Notes: generated by a model from the letters alone, not told the origin. DNA of 64,000 bases from Triplophysa rosa (GCF_024868665.1 NC_079900.1:23307039-23371038), one strand, 5' to 3'. Shown: positions 1 through 17,400, counted from the stretch's first letter. Numbers and translations are program-made.

Positions 1-976
1 CTGATGTACTGTTGCTCAGTTCGATATATTTTGTGTAGCACTGTTCATCTCTATCCATGTGTCTCACTAAGGAAAGCACAGCCGGGGCAAGTGTGCTTCT
101 CTCATTTCTCTCTTATTGGACTGAAACATTTGTTTCTCAAGGGATCGTTCTGGATTCCTAGAACTTTGATATTACCGTATTCCTCCAGAGTACGGCAATA
201 TGTCTACTCCAGCCCTCCCTGAGTCAATATTTATCCACTAGTGAGGAAAAATCGATCTACTTTTCATATTAGTCAAATAGTACTACACAGTCTTTCAACC
301 TGTGGTGCAAGAGGAAATACATTCATTCAAAACAACTGGTAAACAGATTCTGCATTCAGTTAGGATATCTAAAGAAACGTGCTTGCATTAGCTGTTTTCC
401 AGCTAAACTCTTGTGTTTTGTCGACATAACTATAAATGTTTGTTCTCTTTCCAATGCTGTGGTTTATGTTTATATATAAATAGAGAATTTTCCTAGTCAG
501 CGTGCATATAATGTTGTTGGGTCTATGCGGCTCAATGTCACTTTATTTACATCTGTTTGATGTTTTCATGGCATTTTTATTACTTTTATATGACCACGTT
601 GGCACAGTGTTAAAACCAGTTGAGAACCACTGCTATATTTAATGCATAATTAGAAATCGTTACATTATTTCTTTACTATAGCCTACAAATGTAATGTAGC
701 CTAATGTAATGTTTGTGGGCATTTCATAGAAAGGCTGCCAGTTGCGTGCCTTTGCATTTCTTCAAAAGTGATTTCTCACGCGCACGCCACAAGTGCCAAC
801 TAATACACAAACAACAACGAAAACAAGCACATCAATAATAACAACAACGATAAAAGATAAAGCACACCTTGAAGGCAATATCGAAATACTCATTGACAGA
901 GGCGCATCGCTCCAGCACGTTTCTCGACGTCCCGTTTTTAAACCCATTCTCCGTAAAAATTGTTGCTTTTTTGATG
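1..976. other. Intergenic, nothing recognised
   Basis: AT-rich sequence with only short open frames and no recognisable protein similarity, RNA gene or transposon ends. CpG density rises after about 780 and continues through about 1390. Confidence 0.5.
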
Positions 977-1228
977 GACATCGCGGAAACAAATAACGAC
1001 TCTCGCTTTCGATATTCTTCTCAAGACCGTGTCACAAATCACATAGTGCATTTAAAAGTTCATCAGATGCTGGCGGAGGAAGCGGAGAAGATCCGTATGC
1101 ATGAAGAAAAAGACAAGAGCATCTATCCGCAAAGCGTCCTCATCCTCCTCAATAACGCGCTCAGACGCGAATTATGGTCTTATCATCCGGTCGCGCGGAG
1201 AAACATTTCGCTTCACATAAACACATGA
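977..1228 (+). CDS. Doubtful small ORF, 83 residues, in a CpG-rich patch
   Basis: An open frame starts at ATG 977 (MDIAETNNDS...) and ends at a TGA at 1226-1228. It is rich in charged residues, with a helical stretch around residues 28-50 containing MLAEEAEKIR, and it uses many GC-ending codons. The frame is open further upstream, with an in-frame ATG at 869, but the first part of that extension looks non-coding. It lies in a CpG-rich patch (about 780-1390) that could be the promoter or first exon of a gene. I do not recognise the protein and see no convincing downstream splice partner, so it may be a chance ORF. Confidence 0.22.
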   Translation, partial: DIAETNNDSRFRYSSQDRVTNHIVHLKVHQMLAEEAEKIRMHEEKDKSIYPQSVLILLNNALRRELWSYHPVARRNISLHINT

Positions 1229-1604
1229 AGCGCCAGGCACACCACAGGTGGCAGATCAGAATGATCGTTCTGATTGAGAGGAGGAGACCTACAAATGACG
1301 CTCATGAGAGCGACGCGATTCCGCTGAACGCGCCCATTAGCAGAGGTGTTCGCACCGCACGCGCAGAGCTTCGTTCATTAAATTAGGAGCGCTCGAGTGT
1401 GTGCGTCAGTTGGGTGGCAAACAATATACACGTATGCTAGTCCCAAACTAAAATGAATGTTTGAGCTGTCTTAACTAAATGACCTGACATATCTTAAAAC
1501 ATGTCAGTGCCATTGTTTTGTCTCAAGATGCACACCAGTAATGTTTCTTTATTATAAAAGGGACTTAAATATCCTAATTTAACTAAGGCATAGTTCTGGT
1601 TTAA

Positions 1605-1989
1605 AGTCCCAGTGAAATGAAAAATGACGATTCTTATTTGTTCGTGAAATATTGCAGCGTTTATAGTAAATAGCTTATCAATGTGGTTCATTTTCTTTTT
1701 AAAATTCATGTACCCTCATAATCTTCAGTTAAATTTTGAAGATGCACTTCCGCCCTGAAATGATTATCCATCTCAAATGACGTAAATTAGACGGCCTCCC
1801 CTTCAACTGTCAGTCCGCTGCCAGTTTTATTTCAAAATCAATGCATCAGCTGTTTTTACACATCCAATTAATTCAAAGTGAAAAACGCAAGCCACGCCCA
1901 CTAATTTTCTCCTTTGAAATTCCTTTTCACTCGGAAATGTGTCAGAATACGGAAGTAAAAACGATCGCAACTTCCGGTTCACGGGGACT
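1605..1989. mobile_element. 385-bp MITE with TTAA target duplication
   Basis: The ends are inverted (AGTCCCAGTGAA on the left; TTCACGGGGACT on the right) and both are flanked by TTAA (1601-1604 and 1990-1993). TTAA targets are typical of piggyBac and Kolobok elements. There is no coding capacity, so it is a non-autonomous derivative. Confidence 0.7.
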
Positions 1990-1993
1990 TTAA

Positions 1994-4805
<2,812 letters not shown>

Positions 4806-4808
4806 TAA

Positions 4809-5284
4809 GGCTCGATTCACATTTCGCGTCTAAAACCGCGCGGAAAACGTTCTCCTTTTTTCCCAAAGCGCCTGGACTTTGCGCTCTCTTGGCGTCTGTC
4901 GTCGCTAAGCAAACATGGGCCACGATAGCCGATGAGACGAGGAGGTATAAACAAAGGATATATGGATTATATGCACTGAAAATAGCTTGCAATAACTCTG
5001 CTACTAGATTTAGTTATGCTGTGATCGTCTGTGTCTCCATCTTCATTGAGCTTGTCTATATTGGCTGGTTGGTTCTTGTCACATGACCTGCGGTGCGCTT
5101 GCGGCTTTCTGAAAAGTTGAGATTTTTTCATCTCGATGCGGCGCCGACGCTCCTCAAAAAAAGAGCGCGTCGCACCACATGCGCGTCGCGACCGCGTCGC
5201 CCCCTATTTCCGCGCGGCTGCCGCGCGTCTACATTTAAAATAACGAATATGCGCGCGGAAAAGACGCGAAATGTGAATCGAGCC
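4809..5284. mobile_element. 476-bp Harbinger-like MITE
   Basis: Inverted ends begin GGCTCGATTCACATTTCGCG on the left and mirror it on the right, flanked on both sides by TAA (4806-4808 and 5285-5287). A 3-bp TWA duplication is characteristic of PIF/Harbinger transposons. The interior is GC-rich with many GCGCG/CGCGC runs. A 137-codon frame crossing it has no family resemblance and is treated as chance. Confidence 0.72.
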
Positions 5285-5287
5285 TAA

Positions 5288-6405
5288 TCGTATAATCGCA
5301 AACACTCTTTAGTCCTGGTAACCTCTCAGAACAACACCATGGCAACATGGTACAAACAAACAGAACAACGCCTAGGAAACCATCTCGAACACCCTAGCAA
5401 CCATCCAAATCCCTCTAGACGATAAAGTTTTGGTACGGTCAGCTCTCCACATCCACTGTTACAAACACACCGCCTCCTATCTACGTCTCACACTTACGGC
5501 CCTTTCTAAGCATCACACAGGGCAGCGTGACATCTCCATGGGGAGGGAGAGCAGGACGTGGGCGTCATCCAGTCCTGGTTGCTATGGTAATCACATCCGC
5601 CTTGAGTCTGGCCAGAGGCTGCAAAAGCAGTTCGATCACAAAAGCAGTTCGATCACATCTATCACCTGTAGGGCAGATGTGAGGTTGTGCTCTGGTTTAA
5701 CATCTCACAATGTTTCTGTCCGTTTTAATGAAATCCAGGAGCTGTCTCATGCCTTGCAGAGACTACAAGCATCAGGTTTTTCGGTGACTTGCCCGGGGGT
5801 TGCCGTGTAAAAATAGCTGTGGGTGACTTGAATATCTGGTTTTGAGAAGTTTCATGAATGTATGGAAAAGCAAAACAACATATTTGTTTATATGATCCTG
5901 CGTTCATTTCCTTCAGAGGAATGATTTACACATTGTTCACAGGCTTTCAAACACCATTACTATTTCATACCGGACTCATCTATGTTTGATATCACTTAAA
6001 TCCCTCATCATTCATTCAGCCAAGAAAGGCTGGAAGAAAGTGCACAATGGATGAAACCACACAAGGCAGGTGATGGGGCAGAGAATGCCATTACCATAGC
6101 AACACATGCATTTCTGCAGCTCCCCTTCAGTAGAAGTACAGTATACTGCACTCCTTTTCATTCTGACAATATGACAGCGATATAAATGAAATGGTTCTTT
6201 TGATTTGAGTATTTCTTTAGTATTATTGTTCTAGCTGATACGAGTTAGTGCAGAGCATTATTTTCACGAGTATCACAACACATTTTAAGGGTATGCATAA
6301 GTAAGGGATTTAGTCTTAACTTATGAAGATGTCAACAATGATGGAAAATTATCTTGAAAACATTGTAAAAATACTGAATTAATATCAGAAATAAGACATG
6401 ACACT
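5288..6405. other. Intergenic, nothing recognised
   Basis: No supported gene. Frames such as 5430-5810 show no domain and run through low-quality sequence. Confidence 0.4.
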
Positions 6406-6409
6406 GTAA

Positions 6410-8400
6410 CTTGATTTCACATATTTATTGAAATCTGTCGCTGCCCATCAGCCCTAAAAAACAAGCCTCTGGTTCAGTGTGACCCACACCCATGTGACCT
6501 GGTGAGACGGACAACAAGGCATAAAACAGAAGATGAAGCAGCATTCTCAAAGTCTCACTTTACAGTCTGACAATATGACTTCGAATAGAAAAATATCATT
6601 CATTCATTTTTTACACCCTCGTTTCATTTTTTTCTTTCCTACCACGACAGCTTCGCTGAAGCATGTATATGAGAAGAAAAAGGACGCTTTCAACCTAAAA
6701 CAAAGTACTTTATGAGCAGTAAATCAACCTGAAACAGCCCTGACAAATTATGGGCTACTTTTAATCTACTGTAACAGAAACGGAACGCGTCACACTAGAC
6801 GATACATTTTCTTGTAAGACGTTGTCTGTAAAGTGTTTTTAAATGAAGTCATGAAATAAAAACGCACATACAACACAGAAACAAACATAAAATGTAAGTG
6901 GTTAAAAAGTGACATCCAGCTATGACACAATGAAATCGAGACGGACATTATAATCCAAATCATGTGTTTTTTTTTTCATTTTGTTTAAGAAACAGTTCAC
7001 CCAAAAAAGTACAATTCTGCCCCAATTTACTTCACTTACTTATGTATGTAAGTACATGTACAAAATGTATGTACAAAAGCACCGTTTAAGCAGTCCACAT
7101 GACTTCATGTTCTGAAGCTATACACATTAAGTAAGAGGAACAGTTTGATATACCATTTAAAAAAGCAATTATTCATTTAAAATCTCTTAAATCATATCCA
7201 CGCTCGCGTATACTCAAAATATATACGTGAATGTTTCACGCAGTTTTGATGTCACTGGCAAATAAGAATTGCAGATATTTATGGTTTTGATCACTTAACC
7301 TTGATCTGTTTCTCAAACAAATCTCATTCAGCTTCAAAAGGCTTAGAATAAAGCGTACACGTTTCACGGACCTTCCTTACCACATCTATTCAATAACATC
7401 GGTAACATAAAGTAAAGAGCAGCGAGAACATCCTTCAAAAACATTCTTCGTACCACCGAAGAAAAGTCACATGTGACATGAGGTCGAGTAAATGACAGAG
7501 TTTCTCTTGTATGGTGAACTTTCCCTTAACACAGATCTCAGAACAGCAGCTAGTGGAATGATCGAATTAGTAACACGAGATACAGAGCAAAAAACTGCTC
7601 CGAGCTGAGAACAAAACGTGACGGAAGACCAGAGTTTAGTGTGGAATACTATAAACGCCAATGATGATGTATGGATGACAGATAGATCCGACTGATATTC
7701 AGCAGGGTGAGTTCAGGCAGTCTTAAATAAGAAAATCCTTGTCCTCTTACATCGGCATCTCTGCGTACAGTCACAGCATGACTAAGTCAGACTTGAAAAA
7801 GGTGTTGGACGGCCCCGGTTGTCATTAGTTAACTTCTGTATCGATTCCATGCAATTTTGCATCTCTGAGCAGCATCTGAAGACGCAAGTGATCGGTCCGT
7901 TGGCTGAAATCCATGATTCCACAATCCCCGCCTTCTCTTCTGAAATTCAGCCAATAAGAAGTGAGCTTGCTTTACAGTAAAGTGCACTTCATCTGCTTCT
8001 GAAGTTTTGATATCAATGCTTCAAAACAAGCACAGCGATACAGCCGGAGAACTCCAGCAACTGACCTCAAATAGCTTCAGTTTGGGCCAGTTACACAGAG
8101 AAAAATGTGCACTGTTATCGTAACAAAGAACAAACGTGTAAAATTGTTGAGATTCGGGTCTTTACAAACCCTCTCCTTAACCTCTGTGCTAATAAGACTC
8201 CTTGTAACAACAATCTGTAACAACATTGATTTAGAAAAACGAGACTCGTACAACATCTGGCAGTCTTCTTGTGCAAAATTTTCTCAACCCTCGACAGAAG
8301 GTGCCTTGACTAGTAATGCGGTGGTCCCGAAGACCTCCACCGGTAAACATCTCGCAGACTGTCCTCCACCAGTCTTCCCCGGGTGTTCAAGGTCTGGGGG
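6410..8400 (-). other. xylt2: Probable 3' UTR of xylt2
   Basis: This lies directly downstream of the xylt2 stop codon on the minus strand and has no coding frame. A canonical AATAAA on the minus strand (plus-strand TTTATT at 6424-6429) would give a 3' UTR of about 2 kb. Within it, 6985-7530 looks like an old copy of the TTAA MITE family also found at 31408. The poly(A) site is a guess from sequence alone. Confidence 0.4.
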
Positions 8401-11400
8401 CTACCTAATACGCCCACCGCTTTTGACCGCTCCCAGTTCAGATTTGGGGTCGGGGGACAGCGAGCTCCAGGAGGTCTTGGTGCAGAGTCCTATGGTGGGA
8501 CAGGACGAGGTTTTCTCAGAGCATATGTCTCCGCTGACCCAGAAGGCTCCCACAGAGCTGTCCACCCAGGCCTCCAGCGGCTTCCCAACCAGGGCGGCTT
8601 GCTTCTGCGCCTCCTGCAAGGCGGGCTCGCTGGGGGGCAGCTTCAAGACGCGAGAGAGCTGCTGGAAGCTTTGCTCCAGGTACACGTTACCCGGAGGACC
8701 CGCGTGAATCCAGCCGTGGTCTTCTGAAAAGAAAATAGCATGTGAATGTTTATTTGCAAAAAAATTGAGATTGGAATCCAAGTCCACTCGACGTCTCACC
8801 TGCGCGGAGGGGCTCACGTCCCTTGAAGGCCAGTGGCATGACCAGAAAGCGAGCTTCCGCAACACGTTCCCACTGACGCAGTACACGTACGGTCCACACT
8901 CCAGGCCTGAGGGGGCGCTGAAGAGGCGGCTTGTACTGCGTGAACTCTGCTTCTACGTCTATGCTGATGTCATAGGAAGCCGCCACAATGTGTGCTGGGT
9001 CGATCCACACTATGGTAGCTGTAAGGTTGGGTCCACGAGCCCACTTCTGTACTGCCACCGGCTCGTCCAGAGGTCCCATCACGCTGCCAAAGTTACGGAA
9101 GATTCGCTCCTTTGGGTCCCACTCGGTTCCCACCTAAACAACAACCAACAACCATGAACTTTGATCTCGTTTTCCTATTATATTATTCCATCTTATCTCA
9201 GTCTCTCACCTCGAGCTGTTTGAGTCGCTCAAACTCATGAAGGTTGTGTTCCAGCTGCAGTGTTGCCTGGGGAACAGCCCATACCTCCAGCGTCTCCCGT
9301 GACCTGCTCACCACATTCTGCACCTCCTGCCTAACCAGGTAACCTTGGAAACGCTCGTCATAAAAATACAAGTGCACCGAGATGGGGTAGCCAATGGGCT
9401 CAAACCTGAGGGGGCAAAAAAAATATGGAAGAGTTCTTATGAAATTGTGTCTTATTTCTTCAGAAAAGAAAACACGCGGAAAAAAAGGACAGAGAAACAG
9501 ATTAAGAGACAGATAGAGGGACAGACAAATAGATGGCAGAAAAAACACATCTGGACAGTAGGAGAGAGACAGATGGACGGATATTGCAGCAGACAGAAGG
9601 ACAGCAGGCTAGACAGAGAGATAGTAACCATAGACAGACAGACAGAAGGACGGACGGAGAGATGGGTAGTGACCTGCAGGTGTCAGTAGTGCTTTGAGTG
9701 CTCTCTTGTCTACGGAGGCCCAGTCTAAAGAAGGAGGAGTACGCAGTGAGGGCCACATCATTGAGTGATGAAACCCCATCGGCCTGTTCAAACAGACTCT
9801 CCCAGTACGCCTTTAGTGCCAAAGTGCCCGGTGGGTACTGCCCATACAGATGCGTGTCCAAGATTTCAATGGCTTCCTGATTCACAGTGGATTCAAACTT
9901 GCGGGCAAAGAACGTGGGCCGCGTCAGCTGCTGTTGAGGGAGATGGCAGGGATCAGTCTCTATAAACACTAAATGAGGCTAACAGCACAGACAACAACAT
10001 TCAAGAGCAGCATGGAATTCTTTGATTTGACTAAATGACATTTTTACATTAATAGCTTTTTCTTGTCATGAGAGAGTAAAGGCAAAACTGCAACAACAAA
10101 CCTGGGATGAACTACATAAAACAACATTGATTTAAAGAATAAAAGAATCAACATAGCAGAAAACAGTGTCTTAACGTTGTCTCGTGAACTTGTTTGTACA
10201 CAGACAAGAAAAAAGACAAAGATTGTGCAATGTTGTTCATTTCAGCATTTCCTCCATCTATTGGTCACACATCCACCGATCGCACATCTTCACGTGATAC
10301 AACACGAGTTCTTCAAAACTGACTCTGTGCCTGTCGGCTGGAAATAAGCGCTCACCTGTATTCTGATGAGGTCTGCAGGTTTGAAGTCATTGGGTGAACA
10401 GCCGCACCAGTCCACTATGTGCTTATACTGACACTTACAGCCCAGCTTCCTGTTCCAGTTGGTCACACGCAGGTTGTTGTCCACCAAAGTCTCACACATG
10501 TGGCTGTTTCCCAGCACGGAGTGAAAGAAAGACTGAGAAACAGAAAAAAAATAACAACCTTAGACCTACTGCTGTGCCAATAAAACAAACATGGGAAAGA
10601 TAGTGACACATAAACGGAGACAATTTCCTTAGTGTTAAACATGATACTTTTGCCATTGTACCTGTGGGAAATTATTTTTGTTTTACATAACCTTATAGAA
10701 CGTAGCTTTAAAACCATATATTCTTCATGCAAACTGCTCTTATTCTTTCTTTCTTTAGATTCTGTCATAAAACGTGATCCGGGCATGTTTCATGAGATTC
10801 CCCTGGGAATATCAGAATGCATCAAATGACTTCTTTTGACAACAACAGGTAAAATTCTGTTTCCACAAAATATCCCCTGTCAGCAGAACTGTTTTTGGGA
10901 ATGTGATTTGAGGATCAGGCAGTACCTCAGCGGGCAGAAGGGCATAGGTGTAAAACTGCTTGAGTCCCGTCACCAGCTCGTCCTGAGAGTTCACCACATA
11001 CTCCACAAACTTCCGCGTGAGGGCGAACCAGTCTGAGCCTCCGGACACCTCCAGCCCCTCAGGGATGGTGCGCTCGCCCAGACGCCACATATGGTTGTCA
11101 CATTCGTGGAATAGCCGGTCCAAACCCTGCTTCTTAATAAACCTACATGAGAGAAGATACCAAAATCACTATAAAATAAATCACTACTGGTCCACAATAG
11201 ACATTATTGTAGGGCATTAGATGGAAAAGCAAATCGTTTGCAAAACACTTCAACTGTGATGTCTTTAACAGAATAATGAATGTTTCAGGTGAAGAAGACA
11301 CTTAAAATGTGTACTGTTGTTGGGTTTCTATGCAGGGTTGAGAAACACTGGAGAGTGGAGACATGCAGGAAGTCATGTTGTCAAAATGGGAAATTACATC

Positions 11401-14400
11401 ATAGACAACACTGCTGCAGACCTTCATCATGTGTCATGTTTGAAAACAACAATACAATTTTTTATTGGGTATTTTAGTTACACCACTGGACATTCCTAAA
11501 GTCTTAGTAAAAGATTAGATCATTATTTCTGTCCAATCTGTTATTAAAGTTCTTAAAAGGTAATGTTTCTTTTACTGTGAAAACATTCAAAGGCCTACCT
11601 TGCGTTTTCTCTGCCGTGAGACTTAAGGAAGTTCTTGTTGCGGTTCTGGGAGAGAAATGCTACAAGCTCATCATTGGTCCTGTTTTACACCGATAGAGCA
11701 GGAGGAGGAAAACGAAAGATAAAAACAGGGATTATGTCATAAATACGAAGACGTCTTTTGGCAGGAATTAAGTGCTGCTGACAGGATTTGGTTGACATTA
11801 ACGTCTGCGTGTGCATCGGGCCCTATGCAGCGATTTGCCTGTTTTAGCTTGCTTTAAAAGAAGGAAAAGCTCAGACAGCTGCAGGGATAAACTTGTAAAG
11901 CTCTGATGCGTTACGGAAATCCACCCGGACCAGACTGCAGAGAAAGAGGAAGGCTTTCTTGCTCTCAGTTATAAAGTCTTCTCTAGTTTAATATGAGGAT
12001 ATCTAAGAGAGATTAACCAATGTATCGGTTGCAGAAATGAATCGTTTTTTTTAATCAATTTATAACCATTGGCACATCAGTAATAGCAGGAAAAGCCGGA
12101 TAGTTTATTAATGGTCTCAGTTGCATAATCAAATATTTTGTCAAAACAAAAAAAATCTGTGCAAAATATAGACGTGTCCGGAAAAACGTGACAACCTCAA
12201 TGGATTTGCATAATTTAATGCCAAGAGCTCAAATTAACGAGCAAGTGACAAATACTGGAAAAAGTTGTTTGTTAAAAATGGTTCCGGCAACAAAAAAAAA
12301 CTTTTGGTGCATCCTCAACTTCTCATGTAATGATGTTTAATGATGTGTACCCATGTTTTCACTCTTCCGCCATATTATGAATTTATCTGCATAACTAAAC
12401 AAATAATAAATAACTGCAGACTAAACTACAAACACATTAACGTTGAAAACATGAACTTTTGTTGTACATAACTATACAAGATATTGCTCGGCTGACCTGG
12501 TGGGGAAGTCAGTGGCACTGAGATTGATGAAGAAATCCCATTTCCAGTCCAGCATGGACAGAAGATCTTGCATGCTGCGCAAATACGCCTTCAGTAGACT
12601 GGCCCCGCCCCAGATGGTGACCATGCGCCAGGGCATGGCTCTTACATTGGGGTAGAGCTCAGCCATGCGCAACACCTCACGATGCATGTAGTTTGACCGC
12701 TGCGGGAGAAAATATAATATAACTTTATTAACTTCTAATATTCACCTTGATATACATAGCAGTTTATCCAAAAGGACGTTTATGCCATTACGCTTTGCAT
12801 GACTTATTTAGCTGCATGTGGCTGCTTAAATAGTCTCATCGTTCTATTAGAAACAACAGTTATAATGGCCGTGCCAGTCAAGCTCTAAAAACATACCATT
12901 ATAAAAACAGTTTCTAACAGTACTGCAGCACTTCGTTTCAAGTCTGAAAAACTTCTTGAGTTATGAGATTTGGAATACACATATGAGACATATGAATGAC
13001 ACAGTGCTTTTTGACTTATTTGGAGCTCGACAAGGTCGCCGCGAACTGTGATTGTGTAAAAACAGCAACATTGTTATGAGGCTGAGTACATCATGACAGA
13101 ACTATAATATTCATGTTATTGCAATAGAGCAGTCGCTGTGGTTCTGAAGCTCCTCTAGCTGTCATAACACTTTCCTCGGCTGCTGGGACAGGATTTAGTT
13201 TCGCTCCGAGGAGTTTCCTTTCAGAATGCTAGAACAGGAACGTGAAATAACTAAAAATGAAACTGAACTCAGATGAGAGAAAAGCAGATGTGCTAAATCG
13301 TGTCAGGGTGTGAGAAAGCCATTCTGAAACAGGATGAGGACCAGAGGTCCATTTGATGCTAGTTCAACTTGTTCAGTGACTCTTTTTGTGGTAAGTGCTA
13401 TTACGATAACACCAAAAAATCTGACGGGCTTTAACTTACCATGTCTACGTGGATGTAGTAAAAGTGGTTTTTGTGGTAGATGGCTTTGAGTAGACGTTTC
13501 AGCTGTCGCACTGCTCGCCCATGAACCACTAGCACAAAAACGACCCTGACCGGGTTCTCCACCTTTGAGATGTCTGTGTCTGTGAAATCCACATGTTGGA
13601 CAGCACTGGAGATTACTAAAGACAAGACAGACAAATGACAATGTAGTTATAAAACACATCAGAATTTAAAAGACTTGATAAATAAACAAACATTACACTT
13701 TACCATGTTGTGGACAAAACTGAGGCAAAAACTGTGGCATCAGCTGTCCCGCTTGGTGCTGGCATACGATGTTGGCGATCTCTTGTCTGCAGTGCCGCGA
13801 AACCGCACGGTGGAGGGCGGACAGGGCGTCTTTGCCAGAGATCTCACATTTGGGTACAAAGTCACTACTTGGAACTTGAGGAGCCCCCTCAACGCTGCCC
13901 GCTTCTCCTGGCGCCACCAGGTGGATTTTGGCCATTTCTCCCGCCCGCGTCTCACTGAAGTTACGGCTGCTGGAGGGATCGTAGTGGGCCACTTTTTCAA
14001 CTCCATCGTCTGGCCTGTTGACAATTTTGTCTTTCAAAGAGGACTTGTTCTTTCGTCTAGACCCCCTCCTGATGATGCTGGTCACGGCGGGCCGATGCAG
14101 GCTCGCCGTCCTTGGACCGTGGTTGGCCCCGGACAGGGCGTTTTGCCTGTCGAAGACTGCAGGGTCCATCTTCTGGTCCAGTCCATTGTGGTCAGGCAAC
14201 TTGGAGCGCCTGTGTTTCCGCTGAGAGACAAACAAAATAAGATAAGTTCGACGTCTCATACCAAATTCCTCCAAAGCATCATGATTTGATAACACAACTC
14301 AATGACGTTGTGGGGAGCCCAGAGGCTTGTGTTTGCTTTGTTTCTCATTTTTGTTGTTTGCTCAGCTCCTGTCGGAGATATTTTTAGCGGAGTCACCTAG

Positions 14401-17400
14401 TTTAGTGCCGGGAATATGGAGGACACAGTGACTCGTGATGAAAAATGGGAATCGCAGAGGGAGGTTTAAGAGAAAAACAAATATAGAAACAAACGTACAG
14501 CCATAATCTTAAAGCACAAATGGCCTCCCCACAGGGGTTTAACAGAGAGAATGACAAAACCTGTCCTTAAAATTGACAATTTCATTTTTTACAGCTTAAA
14601 AAATGAAATATGTGTGCATTACGCCAGTCAAAACAAGAGATAAACACACATTTACAATATATTTGTAATTAGAGATGTTCCGATAGTCTTTTTCTATCCC
14701 CGATTCTGATACCTGGGCTCAGGGCATCGGCCGATATCTGGGTATATGAATATACTAATAGTTCTATATGAATTGATATAATTATTTTATGGTGTGCTTC
14801 AGACTTGACCCTTAATAAAACATGTACAAATACTAGTTTATTATCTTACAGACATATGCAGAGGTCACGTTAACCGAATTTTTTTTTTACCAGTGATGGA
14901 AAATCTGAAGGCCATCCGTCATTTTGACAGGTTACAATGAGGGCAATTTGTAATTCCCCTTAATCATTTCCTTTCATCAGAACGTGATCGTAAGTGACCG
15001 GAGGAAAGGGCGCATGTTTCCCATTCATTACTCATAAACGCCTCGCCCATTCAGGAAAACCCACGCGGGATCAGTGGAGTCTCGCGGTGCGGAGCGAGGC
15101 ACGTGTATAAACAAGGTATTAGACTATGACGGCTCACCACCGTCTAATTTGTTTCGCCATAGTTTCAAAACAAACTGAAAATCTTTTAACACTTCATAAT
15201 AACACAACAATAACGTTGTTTGAGGCGTTGTTTCTAGATATGATTCTGCAATGCATCTGTCACTTAATCAGACCCCGCGTCACGTGCTCACACACATAGG
15301 CGCGCACAGTGGTGCGGTTTTTACAGACTTTTTTCCTTCAGAGAGTGATAGCGACTAGCGTCATTTTGGATAAACCTTAACTTTAAGTGTAAAATTTCTC
15401 TCTGCGTCTTTTCCATTCAGTGAGCGACAGAAGCAGCCCTCTGCATATGCTAGCATGTTTTCCTTTTTTCTTCGTTGCTCTACAGCACAACTTTCTGTGT
15501 TTGCATTCTGAGCAGTGAAGAATTAACCATTAAGCGTTAAGCAAAGCTAGCAGGCATAACTAGGTCTCGTTTAAGAAAATGGTATCGGATCGGTACATGG
15601 ATTCAAGTACTCGCCGATGCCAATTCCAGAATTGTTTGTGGTATCGGTGGCATTTCCGATACTAGTATCGGTATTGGAACAGCTCTATTTGTAATGCGGT
15701 AAAAACAGTAAAAGCACAAAACTGAAAAAAACATACATGACACAGATCACATGCTGGCAGCTCAACCAATAGAATTAAAGAGAAGTCTATTTCAAAAAAA
15801 CACTCAACATAGCTCTACAAAATCATGCCATGATATAACATTACCAGTTTCACACATATCACATGACTTCATCCAGGATATTTCTGATAGCATAGCTGCA
15901 CACCTTGATGCAACGTTCAGTGAGAGGGTGTTTCAATTGATAACAATGTGGAAATAAGATCAGAACAGGCAAGGGCAGCATTCACCAACAGCCCCAATAC
16001 AGTCTGAGTGCCTGAATTCGATTTCAGTTTGGACCTGGGCATCTATCCCAGTACTGAGGCTGCTTGAAGCCAAATAAAGAGACTTCTATTACAGGAGAGT
16101 TCCGGAGTCCAGTCATTGATGGATTGTACATATTTTTGCTAATGAAGCCCTCTCAGTCTCAAAAGTAAAATATGCTTGACACCTGCTTTGTTCAAGGGTC
16201 AGATCGGTAAATGTTTTTAAAGCGGTAGAGGCAGTTAAATGACCGTTTCACACCACTGCAGTGAACACTGGGCTGACTCTCTAACAACCAATGGATGTGA
16301 TCCAAAACCTAACATGTTCCTTTTCTGCCCTCTAAAGCCCTATTCGCACGGGATTAGTATTATCTGGGGACCTCGTGTGATTTAGAAATTACCTCCCCAC
16401 ATCTGTATTTCATGTGGCGCATTCGCACGCCTGTGATTTTACTCAAATTTACGGACTTATTTTCAGGATATAATGGCAAGGCTTTGCATTTGCGTATAGC
16501 AGGGGTCACCAACTAGCGGACTCCGGTCCGGATGCGGACCGCGAGATGCATCCGTCCGGACCTCAAAGCCTTTTGACATAATAAATAAATGAACGCCTAA
16601 CATTATTTTATAATGCAATCAAATTTATACCAGGCACATCAAGGTCCGCTCAGTAGCAGTTTGGGTCCTACGGCGCCACGGACAGTTAACATATGCGCAC
16701 TGTTGCTACGTTCAGACGTCGACGTCTCGACGAGAGAAGAGAGCCGGGACAGACTCGCTGCACAGCGCGCAGACAGATGTAACTGTCAGTGACTGAAAAA
16801 CAATGTCCTTTTCAAAAGTTAGAAAAGTTGACGCTGAAAACCATGTTTTCCGAGATGAATGGGTCGAGAGATTTGCATTTATTCTTCCTGCATCGAGATG
16901 CACGAGACCGGTTTGTCTCATTTGCTTGGAGTCTGTCGCGGTTGTCAAAAGTGGAAACTTTAAACGGCATTATGAAATTAGACAGAGACACTTTGAAGAA
17001 ACTTACAAGCAGCAGTCCGAGGTAAGGACACGGAAAATATATTAGCTCAAAGCCCAGTAGTAGCGATCTACATGGGTCCTCCCTCACTCACTTACCACCC
17101 AACAACGAGCGAATGTTCGGCTAAGAATACAGTGGATCTTAGGAAAACATAACAAGCCCTTTACTGATGGGAAAATAGTAAAAGAGTGAATGGAGCATGC
17201 GTGTGAAACACTTTTAGAAGGAAAATAAAGACATGAACTAAAAGAAAATATTAAACAAACCCTCCTTTCAGCTGCAACAGCCACAAGAAGAGCTGAAATG
17301 TTATCAGATGATGATCAGTCGCAACTTGATGTTGCTATTTGTTCATCTCAGTTCAGCAGAAAACAACACTTTAGTTTTCTTTTAAAGTTGATCATGTTGA

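Noticed and set aside
8105..8727. 200- and 114-codon plus-strand ORFs
   Set aside because: They lie antisense to xylt2 exon 11, whose minus-strand frame matches XYLT2 to its last residue.
13675..14289. 204-codon plus-strand ORF
   Set aside because: Antisense shadow of xylt2 exon 2, which is in phase and recognisable on the minus strand.
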